Assembly (NCBI GenBank): GCA_947453825.1
Contig: CANGHN010000002.1
Span: 1 to 48,996 of the forward strand
Source of the DNA: Betaproteobacteria bacterium
GTDB lineage: Bacteria > Pseudomonadota > Gammaproteobacteria > Burkholderiales > Burkholderiaceae
Direction: 5' to 3'
Length of the DNA: 48,996 nt
Both the position numbers and the translations under genes were made by a program. Positions 1 to 9,486 of this stretch are shown here, in pieces; positions within the stretch are counted from its first letter, which is position 1, and every line of letters starts with the position of its first letter. The notes beneath the pieces were generated by a model. The model saw only the letters and a program-made list of their open reading frames with translations, ran no database searches and had not been told where the DNA came from.

Positions 1-50
1 AGGTCGATGGCTAGGTCATTGGAAAAGTAGCTGCGGAAAAAACCAAACAT
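1..50 (-). CDS. mreB: MreB rod-shape actin homologue, 5' end only
   Basis: The reverse complement of the first 50 bases opens with ATG and reads MFGFFRSYFSNDLAIDL, the hallmark N-terminus of MreB. MreB forms membrane-associated filaments that guide side-wall peptidoglycan synthesis and rod shape. Only the first 16 or so codons are inside the window; the gene continues past the left edge. It is divergent from gatC, an arrangement common in Burkholderiales, where mreBCD follow in that direction. The assignment rests on this short but very characteristic stretch. Confidence 0.85.
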   Translation of the reverse strand, partial: MFGFFRSYFSNDLAID

Positions 51-111
51 GATGTAGTGGGAAAATAGAAAGTGTTAATGAAAATATATAGGAATGATAC
101 TCTAGCGCCCC

Positions 112-405
112 ATGAAACTTGATGATGTCCAGCGCATTGCGCACCTTTCCAGACTTGAGTTAAATCAGGCAGAAGCCGAAGCAGTGCTACCTCAATTGCA
201 GGCCATTTTTTCTTTGGTTGAGGAGATGCAGGCGGTTGATACCAGCGGTCTGGAGCCTCTTGCCCACCCCATCCTCTTTTTAAGGGATTTGGCCCAGCCT
301 TTGCGAGCTGACCAGGTCACTGAGTCTGACCACCGCGCCGAAAACATGAAATCTTCCCCTGCTCAGCATGATGGGTATTTCTTAGTTCCCAAGGTGATTG
401 AATGA
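112..405 (+). CDS. gatC: Asp/Glu-tRNA amidotransferase subunit C
   Basis: This 97-residue protein matches GatC, the small subunit of the GatCAB amidotransferase, in length and in the start [17 protein letters not shown]. GatC wraps around GatA and GatB and stabilises the complex that converts misacylated Glu-tRNA(Gln) and Asp-tRNA(Asn) into the correct amide forms. The tail has the typical LR-D-V and Y-FLVPKVIE pattern. The stop overlaps the gatA start as ATGA, so the three subunits are translationally coupled. I see no strong Shine-Dalgarno before the ATG, so the transcript may have a very short leader. Confidence 0.96.
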   Translation: MKLDDVQRIAHLSRLELNQAEAEAVLPQLQAIFSLVEEMQAVDTSGLEPLAHPILFLRDLAQPLRADQVTESDHRAENMKSSPAQHDGYFLVPKVIE

Positions 406-1919
406 GCTGGCATAACACCCCAATCGCTTTGATGGCAAAAGCGCTGGCCGCCAAAGAGGTCTCCAGCAAAGAATTAACACAGCACTTTTTAGACCGCATT
501 GCGGCTGGAAAGCAGTGGAATGCCTATCTTGATGTGAATGCTCACTTAAGTTTAGAGCAAGCATCTAAAGCAGATCAGTTAATTTCTTCTGGAAAATCCG
601 GCAAATTAACTGGCATCCCAGTTGCCCATAAGGATGTCTTTGTAACTCGGGGTTGGAAGTCCACTGCAGCCTCCAAAATCTTAGATGGCTATCAGAGCCC
701 CTTCGACGCCACAGTGGTTGCCAATCTTGGTATTCCCGATGAAAACAATCCCAATGGTGCTGGCATGGTTTGCCTTGGCAAGACCAATATGGACGAGTTT
801 GCGATGGGCTCCTCGAATGAGAATTCTGCCTATGGCCCAGTCCTAAATCCTTGGAACCCTGCTCACGTTGCCGGAGGATCATCTGGCGGCTCGGCTGCAG
901 CAGTTGCTGCTGGCCTGGCCCCCATTGCAACCGGGACTGATACTGGAGGCTCAATTCGTCAACCAGCTGCATTTTGTGGCTTGACCGGAATTAAGCCAAC
1001 TTATGGGCGTGTTTCTCGCTACGGCATGATTGCCTATGCCTCCTCTTTGGATCAAGCTGGTCCCATGGGTAAGACAGCGGAGGATTGCGCCTTACTACTT
1101 TCAGCAATGTCATCACACGATCCACGTGACTCCACTTCTTTAGCTGATTCGGGGGAAGACTTTGGTCGTTATCTTAATCAGAATTGGCAAGAGGGTAATG
1201 CCAATTCGGCGAAACCATTAGAAGGTTTGCGTGTCGGTTTGCCAAAAGAATTTTTTGCTGAAGGTTTGGCAAGTGATGTTGCAAAGTCAGTTAATGAAGC
1301 CGCAAAAACTTTAGAAAGTTTAGGGGCCAAGTTAGTTGAAGTGACTTTGCCTAAAACCAAGTTATCTATTCCGGTCTATTACGTCTTAGCGCCTGCGGAA
1401 GCTTCTAGCAACTTAAGTCGTTTTGATGGAGTGCGTTATGGTCATCGTGCAAGTGAGTACAAAGATCTTGGCGATATGTATCAGAAGTCCCGCACGGAAG
1501 GTTTTGGGGCAGAAGTCAAGCGCCGGATTTTGATTGGTACTTATGTACTCTGTCATGGTTACTACGATGCTTACTATTTGCAAGCACAGAAAATTCGTCG
1601 CATTATTGCCGCTGATTTCCAGGCAGCATTTAAAGAGTGTGATGTCATCCTTGGGCCTGTTGCACCTGATGTGGCATGGCGTCTAGGTGAAAAGTCAAAA
1701 GATCCAGTGCAAATGTATTTAGAAGATATTTACACACTCTCAACCAATTTAGCGGGCTTGCCAGCAATGAGTGCGCCCTGTGGGTTTAATGGAAGCAATT
1801 TACCAATTGGTATGCAGCTGATTGGAAACTATTTTTCAGAGGCACGCTTATTGCAAGTGGCACATCAGTATCAGCAAGCCACAGACTGGCATTTGCGACA
1901 AGCTGGCGGGGTGGCATGA
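402..1919 (+). CDS. gatA: Asp/Glu-tRNA amidotransferase subunit A (glutaminase)
   Basis: This 505-residue protein is the amidase subunit of GatCAB. It hydrolyses glutamine and passes the ammonia to GatB through a tunnel. The amidase-signature catalytic triad is visible: Lys77 in HKDVF, cis-Ser160 in the glycine/serine-rich [10 protein letters not shown] loop, and nucleophile Ser184 in [10 protein letters not shown]; the 24-residue gap between the serines matches the family. The gene starts inside the last codons of gatC (ATGA) and ends overlapping gatB in the same way. Length is close to the usual 480-500. Nothing looks broken. Confidence 0.98.
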   Translation: MSWHNTPIALMAKALAAKEVSSKELTQHFLDRIAAGKQWNAYLDVNAHLSLEQASKADQLISSGKSGKLTGIPVAHKDVFVTRGWKSTAASKILDGYQSPFDATVVANLGIPDENNPNGAGMVCLGKTNMDEFAMGSSNENSAYGPVLNPWNPAHVAGGSSGGSAAAVAAGLAPIATGTDTGGSIRQPAAFCGLTGIKPTYGRVSRYGMIAYASSLDQAGPMGKTAEDCALLLSAMSSHDPRDSTSLADSGEDFGRYLNQNWQEGNANSAKPLEGLRVGLPKEFFAEGLASDVAKSVNEAAKTLESLGAKLVEVTLPKTKLSIPVYYVLAPAEASSNLSRFDGVRYGHRASEYKDLGDMYQKSRTEGFGAEVKRRILIGTYVLCHGYYDAYYLQAQKIRRIIAADFQAAFKECDVILGPVAPDVAWRLGEKSKDPVQMYLEDIYTLSTNLAGLPAMSAPCGFNGSNLPIGMQLIGNYFSEARLLQVAHQYQQATDWHLRQAGGVA

Positions 1920-3388
1920 TGCAATGGGAAGTCGTTATCGGTCTAGAGACCCACGCGCAGTTACAAACGCAATCAAAGATTTTTAGTGGCGCAAGCACAC
2001 GTTTTGGTGCAGAGCCAAATACACAAGCATGTGCAGTAGATTTGGCTCTACCTGGGGTATTACCCGTACTCAATCGTCAAGCGCTTGAGCATGCAATTCG
2101 TTTTGGATTAGCAGTGGGTGCAAAGATTTCACCGGCGAGTATTTTTGCCCGCAAGAATTACTTCTATCCCGATTTACCAAAGGGCTATCAAATTAGCCAG
2201 ATGGAAATCCCGGTGGTTGTTGGCGGGAAGTTAGAAATCTTAGTGGGAGATGAGGTTAAGGTAGTTGAGTTAACTCGTGCCCACATGGAAGAGGATGCTG
2301 GTAAATCGGTTCACGAAGAAGGTTTCATCGGCCCGCATGGTGAGCCATCGAGCGGTATTGATTTAAATCGTGCCGGAACACCGCTTTTGGAGATTGTGAC
2401 TGAGCCAGTCATGCGCAGCGCTGCCGAAGCAGTTGCTTATGCCAAGGCTTTACACACCCTGGTCGTTTGGCTGGGTGTGTGTGACGGCAATATGCAAGAA
2501 GGATCTTTCCGTTGCGATGCCAACGTATCTGTGCGCCCAATGGGGCAAAAAGAATTTGGAACGCGTTGCGAGATTAAGAACTTAAACTCCTTCCGCTTCT
2601 TAGAAGAGGCGATTCAATATGAAGTACGTCGCCAAATCGAGTTGATTGAAGATGGCGGCACTGTTGTTCAAGAAACACGCTTATATGATCCTGATCGTCA
2701 GGAAACCCGGAGTATGCGTAGCAAGGAAGATGCGAACGACTACCGCTATTTCCCGGACCCTGATTTATTGCCAGTAGTCATTGATGATGCGTGGATTTCA
2801 GAAGTGCGTAGTAAGATGCCCGCTCTTCCTGCACAGCTTCGTGAGCAATGGCAAAGCGACTATGGTTTGAGTGCCTACGATGCACAATTGTTGACCCAAG
2901 ATCGCGATACTGCCAAAGTCTTTGAAGCGCTATTAGCAATCGTTGGTAAGCCATTAGCAAAAGCAGCAGCCAATTTGATTGCCGGTGAATTTGCTTCCTC
3001 TTTAAATCGGGCAGGCATTGCTACAGCAAACGCTCCCTTAAAGCCTGAGCATTTAGCGCCCTTGCTAACTCGTGTTGCTGACGGCACGATCTCAAACAAG
3101 ATCGCTAAGGATATTTTTGCAATTCTTTGGGAAGAGGCGATCACAGGTAAAGCCATCAGTACAGTTGATCAAATTATTGACGCTAAAGGGCTTAAGCAAA
3201 TTAGTGATAGCGGCGCTTTAGAGGCAATCATTGACCAAGTGTTAGCAGCTAATCAGAAATCCGTTGAAGAGTTCCGCTCTGGCAAAGAGAAGGCTTTTAA
3301 TGCTCTGGTAGGCCAGATTATGAAAGCGTCTCAAGGCAAAGCAAATCCGGGGCAGGTGAATGAGCTCTTACGTAAAAAATTGAGCTAA
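1916..3388 (+). CDS. gatB: Asp/Glu-tRNA amidotransferase subunit B
   Basis: This 490-residue protein is GatB, which binds the misacylated tRNA, phosphorylates the Glu/Asp side chain with ATP, and completes transamidation. Evidence is the N-terminal GLETHAQL motif, the cradle-domain core ([36 protein letters not shown]) and a C-terminal YqeY-like helical tail ending with [16 protein letters not shown]. Two consecutive ATG codons (1916 and 1919) could start it; the first overlaps the gatA stop. It closes the gatCAB operon, and a DUF484 gene follows 23 bp later. Confidence 0.98.
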   Translation: MMQWEVVIGLETHAQLQTQSKIFSGASTRFGAEPNTQACAVDLALPGVLPVLNRQALEHAIRFGLAVGAKISPASIFARKNYFYPDLPKGYQISQMEIPVVVGGKLEILVGDEVKVVELTRAHMEEDAGKSVHEEGFIGPHGEPSSGIDLNRAGTPLLEIVTEPVMRSAAEAVAYAKALHTLVVWLGVCDGNMQEGSFRCDANVSVRPMGQKEFGTRCEIKNLNSFRFLEEAIQYEVRRQIELIEDGGTVVQETRLYDPDRQETRSMRSKEDANDYRYFPDPDLLPVVIDDAWISEVRSKMPALPAQLREQWQSDYGLSAYDAQLLTQDRDTAKVFEALLAIVGKPLAKAAANLIAGEFASSLNRAGIATANAPLKPEHLAPLLTRVADGTISNKIAKDIFAILWEEAITGKAISTVDQIIDAKGLKQISDSGALEAIIDQVLAANQKSVEEFRSGKEKAFNALVGQIMKASQGKANPGQVNELLRKKLS

Positions 3389-3411
3389 TGAAATATTTGA
3401 GAAAGAAATAG

Positions 3412-4086
3412 ATGAGCGCAATTGATCCAAAACAAGCAGAGCAAGAAGAGTTGGTAGCGGAGTGGTTGCGCGCCACACCAGGATTCTTTGAGCGCTACGC
3501 AGATCTCTTTAACGAGATTCGTATCAAACATCCTCATGAAGATCGCACGATTTCTTTGCAAGAACGTCAGATGACAGTCTTGCGAACTCAAAATCAAGAA
3601 CTCAATCGTCGCTTAAGTGAGATGTTGCACTTTGGCAGTCGTAACGATAAAACCCAGCAGAGCTTGGTTGCTTGGCTATTGCGCTTAATGAAGGCAAACA
3701 ATAAAGCAGATGTTGAGGCAGCCATTACGAGCGGTCTAGCAGAAGTCTTTGAGGTCGAGTCCGCACAATTGCTTGCACCGAATTCTGCATTTGGTCCTTG
3801 GGTCGATACCCCTTTATGCGGCTCAGCAAAAGAGTTGGCGGCTGCCAGCGTCGATTTGCTCGCAACCCAAACAACGATCGATCCTGCTTGGCAAAGTATG
3901 GTGGCTATTGGATTGCCATTGGGTAAAAGTATTGGTGCTAGCCAGTCTCCCGCGGTACTCTTATTGGCCAGCGAAGATGAAACCCGCTTTACCGCAGATA
4001 TGGGCGCTTTCTATTTGCGTCAAATTGCTGAACTGACTGCTGCAGCTTTGGATCGTATCCAGGCTTATGAAATTAAAGGCGACTGA
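3412..4086 (+). CDS. DUF484 family protein (GAF-like), xerC-linked
   Basis: This 224-residue protein belongs to DUF484, recognised from the N-terminal block (VAEWLRATPGFFERYADLF, HPHEDRTISLQERQM) and a following coiled-coil segment (about residues 45-70) before a GAF-like domain. Its biochemical role is not established. In proteobacteria it usually sits immediately before xerC, as in E. coli (yigA), and here its last 20 bases overlap the xerC reading frame. That conserved coupling suggests a link with XerC recombination or chromosome dimer resolution, but this is inference from context only. Confidence 0.88.
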   Translation: MSAIDPKQAEQEELVAEWLRATPGFFERYADLFNEIRIKHPHEDRTISLQERQMTVLRTQNQELNRRLSEMLHFGSRNDKTQQSLVAWLLRLMKANNKADVEAAITSGLAEVFEVESAQLLAPNSAFGPWVDTPLCGSAKELAAASVDLLATQTTIDPAWQSMVAIGLPLGKSIGASQSPAVLLLASEDETRFTADMGAFYLRQIAELTAAALDRIQAYEIKGD

Positions 4087-5068
4087 TCTTCATCCGCTCA
4101 TGCAAGAGTATTTGCATGAGCTTCATGTATTGCGTCAACTTTCACCGCACACGCTTAAAGCGTACGGCATGGATCTGAGTGATCTACAAAATTTTGCCCT
4201 CGAAGATTCGATTGATTTATTGAAGGTGAGCAACAGTCATGTTCGTCGTTGGGCTGGTCGCCTGCACTCCAAAGCAAAATCTTCCAGAAGTATTGCTAGG
4301 GCGCTCTCAGCATGGCGTGGTTGGTATGACTGGCTTACAGAAAAAGACTCTAGGCGTGATGCTCGCGCTGGTAAGGTGACGAGTCATTTAGTCGCCAATC
4401 CAGTTGATGATGTGAAGGCGCCTAAGCGCTTGAAGTCCTTGCCCAAAGCACTCTCCGTAGAGCAGGCCCTTGCCTTGGTGAACCAGGCTGTTAAAGAGGC
4501 GCAAGAGAAAAAAGATCTGGAATCCATTCGTGATGCAGCAATGATCGATTTACTGTATTCCTCGGGCTTGCGTCTTTCTGAGCTGTTGGGCATTGATGTG
4601 ATGCAAAGCAAGGATCGCCAGCAAGAATCTGCTGGATGGCTAGATTGGGATGCCGGAGAGGTAACGGTATTGGGCAAGGGTGGCAAGAGACGCTCTGTTC
4701 CTGTGGGCGCTCCAGCAATGCAGTCTCTGAGTCTTTGGCGTCAGATTCGTGATGCTAGCGAGTATGCCGAACAATCAAATGCCCTTTTTCTGTCAGCCAC
4801 TGGCAAACGCTTATCTCCCCGTACCGTCCAAGCTCGTTTGCGAACTCTAGCGATGCGCGCTGGCCTACCAACCCATGTGCACCCCCACATGATGCGCCAC
4901 AGCTTTGCGAGCCATGTTTTGCAATCTTCCCAAGATTTAAGAGCTGTTCAAGAAATGCTGGGGCATGCCAGCATCGCTAGCACCCAGATTTATACCTCTT
5001 TAGATTTTCAACACCTAGCTCAGGCATACGATAAAGCGCATCCCCGTGCAAAGGCTGGTAAAGGCTGA
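4067..5068 (+). CDS. xerC: Tyrosine recombinase XerC
   Basis: This 333-residue tyrosine recombinase acts with XerD at dif to resolve chromosome dimers. The full catalytic set is visible: Arg169 (SGLRLSELL), Lys204 (VLGKGGKRR), His274 and Arg277 (HPHMMRHSF), His300 (MLGHAS) and nucleophile Tyr309 (STQIYT). The N-terminal SAM-like core-binding domain covers about residues 10-105. The start at 4067 overlaps the DUF484 gene by 20 bp; ATG 4100 is a possible later start, but the earlier one keeps the usual N-terminal helix. XerC rather than XerD is favoured by the DUF484 neighbour. The protein is somewhat longer than E. coli XerC because of a basic linker near 95-125. Confidence 0.93.
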   Translation: MKLKATDLHPLMQEYLHELHVLRQLSPHTLKAYGMDLSDLQNFALEDSIDLLKVSNSHVRRWAGRLHSKAKSSRSIARALSAWRGWYDWLTEKDSRRDARAGKVTSHLVANPVDDVKAPKRLKSLPKALSVEQALALVNQAVKEAQEKKDLESIRDAAMIDLLYSSGLRLSELLGIDVMQSKDRQQESAGWLDWDAGEVTVLGKGGKRRSVPVGAPAMQSLSLWRQIRDASEYAEQSNALFLSATGKRLSPRTVQARLRTLAMRAGLPTHVHPHMMRHSFASHVLQSSQDLRAVQEMLGHASIASTQIYTSLDFQHLAQAYDKAHPRAKAGKG

Positions 5069-5136
5069 GGAACTCGGTAAGATAGTGGGTTTCCCGATTT
5101 GGGAATGCAATACCCTTAGTTTTGATTGGATCACTC

Positions 5137-6177
5137 ATGGCATTAATTCCGGTAACAATTTTGACTGGCTTTTTAGGAAGCGGTAAAACCACTTTACTCA
5201 AACATATTCTGACTGAAGACCATGGCAAAAAAATTGCCGTGATTGAAAACGAATTCGGCGAAGAAAATATTGATAACGATATTTTGGTTCAAGACCACGA
5301 AGAAAATATTGTGCAAATGAGCAACGGCTGTATCTGCTGCACAATTCGTGGCGACCTGGTTGAGGCCTTAAGTGAATTATGGGAACAGCGCAAAGACAAG
5401 AAGATTCATTTTGATCGTGTCGTGATTGAAACTACTGGCGTAGCTAATCCTGGCCCAGTCGCCCAAACTTTCTTTATGGATGACGATGTTGCTGATCACT
5501 ATGTATTAGATGCCGTAGTGACTCTTGTAGACGCTAAGCATGGCCCGCAACAGCTTAATGAGCATGAGGAGGCGCAACGCCAAGTAGGCTTTGCTGATCA
5601 AATCTTTATTACCAAGACTGATCTTGTAACGCCTGCAGAGGTTGAGGCATTACGCAATCGTTTGATGCATATGAATCCTAGAGCTCCTATTGCGGGAATA
5701 TCAAAAGGAGTAGTGCCTCTCAATGCCGTTTTAGATCTCAAAGGTTTTAATCTCAATGCCAAATTGGATATTGATCCTCATTTTTTAGAGCAGGACGATC
5801 ATGATCATGAGCATTGTGGTCACGACCATGACCATGACCACGACCATGATCACCAACATCATCATGGCCATGCAGGGCATACAGATCGCATCCAATCCTT
5901 CGTTTTTCGTAGTGATAAACCCTTTGATCACAAAAAGTTGGAAGACTTCCTGGCGGGCATTTTGGAGGTTTTTGGCGAGAAGATGCTGCGCTATAAAGGT
6001 GTGCTCTATGTGAAGGGCAGCAACCGAAAAGTGGTCTTTCAGGGGGTCCACCAGATGATGGGTAGCGATTTAGCTGGTCCATGGGGTACTGAGCCCAAAC
6101 AAACCAGGATGGTCTTCATAGGCATCGATTTACCTAAGGACACCCTACTGGCTGGGCTTGAGGGATGTTTGGTCTAG
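5137..6177 (+). CDS. COG0523/CobW family metal-chaperone GTPase with His-rich loop
   Basis: This is a G3E-family P-loop GTPase of the COG0523 (YjiA/ZigA/CobW) group, which is thought to deliver metal, often zinc, to client proteins. With the start at ATG 5137 (346 residues), the Walker A is GFLGSGKTT (residues 11-19), the family metal motif CxCC is Cys65-Ile-Cys67-Cys68, and the guanine-specificity motif is TKTD (about 160). Residues 222-248 hold 14 histidines alternating with aspartates, a likely metal-binding loop, before the CobW C-terminal domain. A TTG at 5122 could add five residues but the ATG fits the family start. It lies just before a dksA with a degenerate zinc finger. The metal and client cannot be read from the sequence. 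Confidence 0.92.
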   Translation: MALIPVTILTGFLGSGKTTLLKHILTEDHGKKIAVIENEFGEENIDNDILVQDHEENIVQMSNGCICCTIRGDLVEALSELWEQRKDKKIHFDRVVIETTGVANPGPVAQTFFMDDDVADHYVLDAVVTLVDAKHGPQQLNEHEEAQRQVGFADQIFITKTDLVTPAEVEALRNRLMHMNPRAPIAGISKGVVPLNAVLDLKGFNLNAKLDIDPHFLEQDDHDHEHCGHDHDHDHDHDHQHHHGHAGHTDRIQSFVFRSDKPFDHKKLEDFLAGILEVFGEKMLRYKGVLYVKGSNRKVVFQGVHQMMGSDLAGPWGTEPKQTRMVFIGIDLPKDTLLAGLEGCLV

Positions 6178-6188
6178 TCGGATTCGGG

Positions 6189-6241
6189 TACAATCCGCGG
6201 CCACGGTCAATATTCAAGAATATTGATTAAAGGGCTATAAA
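6189..6241 (+). promoter_or_regulatory. Candidate dksA promoter region with 20-bp palindrome
   Basis: The 111-bp gap before dksA contains a perfect inverted repeat at 6207-6226 (TCAATATTC, AA, GAATATTGA). A -10-like TATAAA lies at 6236-6241, and at 17 bp spacing the -35 position (TTCAAG, 6213-6218) falls inside the palindrome, so a bound repressor could block it. A second -10-like TACAAT is at 6189-6194. The palindrome is not followed by a T-run, so it does not look like an intrinsic terminator of the upstream GTPase gene. The promoter calls are weak matches to consensus; the palindrome itself is directly seen. Confidence 0.4.
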
Positions 6242-6263
6242 AGTTTGGCAGAATGAGGCAATA

Positions 6264-6287
6264 ATGCTTCAAACCAGGAAAGAATGA
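6264..6287 (+). other. Possible 7-codon upstream ORF before dksA
   Basis: ATG CTT CAA ACC AGG AAA GAA TGA ends one base before the dksA ATG and has a GAGG about 5-6 bp before its own start. Its codons span the AGGAAAG Shine-Dalgarno of dksA. Its translation would therefore compete with, or be coupled to, dksA translation. It may equally be a chance ORF. Confidence 0.2.
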
Positions 6288-6288
6288 A

Positions 6289-6777
6289 ATGACGGTAAAA
6301 ACAGCAACGAAACCAGCAACTACTGCAAAAGCGAGTAGCAAGGCTGCAAGCACTAAGACTGCAAAAGGTGCACCATTAACTGAGGCCGAATTGCTCAAGA
6401 TGTCCGATAAGGACTATATGAGTGCCGCCCAGTTAGATTTTTTCCGTCAGAAATTATTGACCCTGAAAGAAGATATCTTGAAGAATGCTTCAGAAACAAC
6501 TGAGCATCTTCGTGAAAATATTCTGGTTCCAGATCCAGCGGATCGCGCCACGATCGAAGAGGAGCATGCTTTGGAGTTGCGCACGCGTGATCGTGAACGC
6601 AAGTTACTTAAAAAAGTAGAGCAAGCCCTGGGACGCATTGAGTCTGGTGACTACGGTTGGTGTGAAGAGACAGGTGAGCCAATCGGCTTAAACCGTTTAA
6701 TTGCAAGGCCTACAGCGAATTTATCTCTTGAGGCTCAAGAGCGCCGCGAACTCCGTCAAAAACTATTTGGCGAATAA
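6289..6777 (+). CDS. dksA: DksA transcription factor, zinc-finger-degenerate type
   Basis: This 162-residue protein binds the RNA polymerase secondary channel and, with ppGpp, adjusts rRNA and amino-acid promoter activity. The coiled-coil tip residues needed for activity are present (Asp82, Asp85, Ala87 in PDPADRA), followed by the family block ALELRTRDRERKL. The C-terminal globular part aligns with E. coli DksA, but of the four zinc-ligand cysteines only Cys125 remains (WCEETGEP); the other three positions are Thr, Ser/Leu and Ala/Gln. This is the cysteine-poor form, comparable in principle with zinc-independent DksA2. The N-terminus carries a Lys/Ala/Thr-rich, probably disordered, extension of about 28 residues. 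AGGAAAG 8 bp before the ATG supports the start. argB follows 12 bp later. Confidence 0.93.
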   Translation: MTVKTATKPATTAKASSKAASTKTAKGAPLTEAELLKMSDKDYMSAAQLDFFRQKLLTLKEDILKNASETTEHLRENILVPDPADRATIEEEHALELRTRDRERKLLKKVEQALGRIESGDYGWCEETGEPIGLNRLIARPTANLSLEAQERRELRQKLFGE

Positions 6778-6789
6778 AGTTTATTTGCA

Positions 6790-7692
6790 ATGACTAAGCC
6801 TTTGCCTACTCTGAGCGAGATCTCTCCTTTATTAAAGGCGGAGATTCTTGCTGAAGCTTTACCTTATATACGCGCGTATCACGGTAAAACAATCGTGATT
6901 AAGTATGGTGGAAATGCCATGGTTGAAGAGCGCCTTAAGGAGAGCTTTGCGCGCGATGTGATTTTGCTCAAGTTGGTCGGCATGAACCCAGTGGTGGTTC
7001 ATGGTGGCGGCCCACAAATTGATGAAGCCTTGAAGAAAATCGGCAAGACCGGAACTTTCATTCAGGGCATGCGTGTTACTGACGAAGAGACCATGGAGGT
7101 AGTAGAGTGGGTTCTCGGCGGTGAAGTACAACAAGACATCGTGATGTTGATTAACCATTTTGGCGGCCAGGCTGTTGGCTTGACTGGTAAAGATGGCGGT
7201 TTGATTCACGCTAAGAAGATGTTTGTTCCAAGCGATAAAGAGCCGGGTAAAAAAATTGACTTAGGCTTTGTGGGCGAAATTGAAGCCATTAACCCTGCGG
7301 TTGTGAAAGCGCTGCAGGACGATGCCTTTATTCCGGTGATCTCCCCAATTGGGTTTAGCGCAGAAGGACAGGCCTACAACATCAATGCGGACTTAGTCGC
7401 TGGCAAGATGGCTGAAATCCTTCATGCCGAGAAATTGGTCATGATGACCAATATTCCTGGGGTGATGGACAAAGACGGCAAGCTCCTCACAGATTTAACT
7501 GCTAGAGAGATTGATGCATTGTTTGCAGACGGTACGATCTCTGGAGGTATGTTGCCAAAGATTTCTTCTGCATTAGATGCAGCCAAGAGTGGAGTCAATT
7601 CGGTGCACATTATTGATGGGCGCATTGAGCACTCCTTATTACTAGAAATTTTGACCGAACAAGCGTTCGGCACAATGATCCGCTCTAGATAA
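6790..7692 (+). CDS. argB: N-acetylglutamate kinase
   Basis: This 300-residue amino-acid kinase phosphorylates N-acetyl-L-glutamate in the second step of arginine synthesis. Motifs include Lys38 in VIKYGGNAM, the glycine-rich VHGGGPQI around residue 70, [19 protein letters not shown] and the C-terminal [13 protein letters not shown]. The N-terminal helix before the kinase core ([20 protein letters not shown]) is typical of the hexameric, arginine-inhibited form, so feedback inhibition is likely by homology. It lies between dksA and slmA with short gaps on both sides, suggesting one transcript. Confidence 0.97.
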   Translation: MTKPLPTLSEISPLLKAEILAEALPYIRAYHGKTIVIKYGGNAMVEERLKESFARDVILLKLVGMNPVVVHGGGPQIDEALKKIGKTGTFIQGMRVTDEETMEVVEWVLGGEVQQDIVMLINHFGGQAVGLTGKDGGLIHAKKMFVPSDKEPGKKIDLGFVGEIEAINPAVVKALQDDAFIPVISPIGFSAEGQAYNINADLVAGKMAEILHAEKLVMMTNIPGVMDKDGKLLTDLTAREIDALFADGTISGGMLPKISSALDAAKSGVNSVHIIDGRIEHSLLLEILTEQAFGTMIRSR

Positions 7693-7702
7693 GTCAACCC
7701 AC

Positions 7703-8350
7703 ATGCGTGAATCGTTAAAGACAAGCAATATTGATGGCAGTGCTGACCTTGAAAAGTCACGCAAGCGTCCACGTCCGGGCGAGCGGCGTCTACAGATTCT
7801 GCAAGTGCTTGCTGAGATGTTGCAAAACCCAAAGGGCGAACGCGTCACTACCGCGGCTTTAGCGGCCAAGATCCAAGTTTCTGAAGCAGCCTTATATCGT
7901 CATTTTGCGAGTAAAGCGCAGATGTTCGAGGGCCTAATCTCTTTTATTGAGCAAACCGTTTTTGGCTTGATTAATCAAATTAATCAAAAAGAAGAGTCAG
8001 GGCTGGCACAGGCACGCGGCATTTTACAAATGCTTTTATTCTTCGCTGAAAAGAATCCTGGTATGACTCGTGTTTTATTGGGTGACGCTCTATTACAAGA
8101 AGATGATCGTCTGCAAGAGCGTATTACACAAGTACTTGATCGCGTAGAGGCATCGCTCAAGCAGGCATTGCGTATTGCTCAAACCCAAGGTGGTGGTTGG
8201 GCACAGCTTGGTCAGGAAGAAGTCAGCATTCGTGCTGCTATGTTGATGAGTTTTGTTTTGGGTCGTTGGCATCGCTTTGCCCGCAGCGGCTTTAAAAAGT
8301 TGCCAACTGAAGCCTCTGATATTAGTTTGCGCATCCTTCTCTCAGAATGA
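7703..8350 (+). CDS. slmA: Nucleoid occlusion factor SlmA (TetR family)
   Basis: This 215-residue TetR-fold protein matches SlmA, which binds sites across the chromosome and antagonises FtsZ assembly over the nucleoid. The helix-turn-helix lies at about residues 45-75 ([20 protein letters not shown], then [10 protein letters not shown]), and the C-terminal dimerisation region keeps [17 protein letters not shown], close to the E. coli sequence. It has a basic extension ([13 protein letters not shown]) before the HTH, making it longer than the 198-residue E. coli protein. The last bases overlap the metX start (ATGA). Function in this lineage is inferred from similarity. Confidence 0.85.
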   Translation: MRESLKTSNIDGSADLEKSRKRPRPGERRLQILQVLAEMLQNPKGERVTTAALAAKIQVSEAALYRHFASKAQMFEGLISFIEQTVFGLINQINQKEESGLAQARGILQMLLFFAEKNPGMTRVLLGDALLQEDDRLQERITQVLDRVEASLKQALRIAQTQGGGWAQLGQEEVSIRAAMLMSFVLGRWHRFARSGFKKLPTEASDISLRILLSE

Positions 8351-9486
8351 GTGAGCTAAACCTCTCTAGAAATACTATTCATTTTGCCGAGCCCCTGCCT
8401 TTGCAGAGTGGCGCCATACTTTCTGGCTATGATTTAGTGATTGAAACCTACGGCAAGTTAAATGCCGACAAAAGTAATGCTGTACTAATTTGTCATGCAC
8501 TCAATGCTTCACATCACGTAGCAGGACCTAGTCCTGATAACCCTGATGATATTGGTTGGTGGGACAACATGATTGGTCCAGGTAAGCCTGTAGACACCAA
8601 TCATTTCTTTGTCATTGGCGTTAATAATTTGGGCTCTTGCTTTGGTTCTACAGGACCAATGAGCATCCATCCTGAAACTGGCAAGCCTTATGGCGCAGAT
8701 TTCCCTGTAGTTACTGTTGAAGACTGGGTTAATACACAAGCGCGACTCGCAGATAAGTTAGGCATTCGTAAGTTCGCGGCAGTGATGGGCGGTAGTTTGG
8801 GCGGCATGCAAGCGATGGCATGGGCTATTCAGTTTCCTAAGCGCTTAGATCATTGCGTTGTCATTGCTTCCACCCCAAAACTCAGCGCCCAAAATATTGC
8901 TTTTAACGAAGTGGCGCGCAATGCGATTTTGTCTGACCCAGATTTTCATGGGGGCAATTACTATGCGCATGGTGTGGTGCCAAAACGGGGCTTACGTTTG
9001 GCTCGCATGGTTGGGCACATCACCTATTTATCAGATGATGATATGGCTGAAAAGTTTGGCCGTGAATTGCAGCGTCCCAATGGCGAATCTAAGGACTACC
9101 GCTTTAGCTTTGATGTCGAGTTTGAGGTAGAGAGTTACTTACGCCATCAGGGTGATAAATTCTCTACCTACTTTGATGCCAATACCTATTTATTGATTAC
9201 TCGTGCCTTGGATTATTTCGATCCATCGCGCCGTTACGATGGCAGCCTTAATCGTGCTTTAGCAGAAGTACAAGCAAAGTTTTTAGTAGTGAGCTTTTCA
9301 ACTGATTGGCGTTTTCCACCTAATCGCAGTCGCGAGATTGTTCAATCCCTATTAAGTAATAAGAGTGAAGTGAGCTACGCAGAGATCGATGCTCCGCATG
9401 GGCATGACGCATTCTTGTTGGATGATGAGCGATATCACAATCTAGTGAGAGCGTATTTCAAGCAAATGCGTGAGGTGCCAGCATGA
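8347..9486 (+). CDS. metX: Homoserine O-acyltransferase MetX (MetXS type likely)
   Basis: This 379-residue alpha/beta-hydrolase-fold enzyme acylates homoserine, the committing step of methionine synthesis. The oxyanion/nucleophile region is GGSLGGMQ with Ser150; Asp in [12 protein letters not shown] and His in PHGHDAFLL complete the triad. [11 protein letters not shown] and GSCFGSTGP are MetX signatures. Many proteobacterial MetX enzymes partnered with MetW use succinyl-CoA rather than acetyl-CoA; the sequence alone, without a model of the acyl pocket, does not let me settle this, though the metW neighbour favours succinyl. It is coupled by ATGA overlaps to slmA before and metW after. Confidence 0.95.
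   Translation: MSELNLSRNTIHFAEPLPLQSGAILSGYDLVIETYGKLNADKSNAVLICHALNASHHVAGPSPDNPDDIGWWDNMIGPGKPVDTNHFFVIGVNNLGSCFGSTGPMSIHPETGKPYGADFPVVTVEDWVNTQARLADKLGIRKFAAVMGGSLGGMQAMAWAIQFPKRLDHCVVIASTPKLSAQNIAFNEVARNAILSDPDFHGGNYYAHGVVPKRGLRLARMVGHITYLSDDDMAEKFGRELQRPNGESKDYRFSFDVEFEVESYLRHQGDKFSTYFDANTYLLITRALDYFDPSRRYDGSLNRALAEVQAKFLVVSFSTDWRFPPNRSREIVQSLLSNKSEVSYAEIDAPHGHDAFLLDDERYHNLVRAYFKQMREVPA

Noticed and set aside
5091..5105. Inverted repeat TTCCC-GATTT-GGGAA between xerC and the COG0523 GTPase gene
   Set aside because: A 5-bp stem is expected by chance, there is no T-run for a terminator, and it does not resemble a Zur or other known site.
5801..5884. Short tandem repeat of CATGAC-like units
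   Set aside because: It is the codon signature of the His/Asp-rich metal loop within the GTPase and stays in frame, so it is not an independent repeat element.
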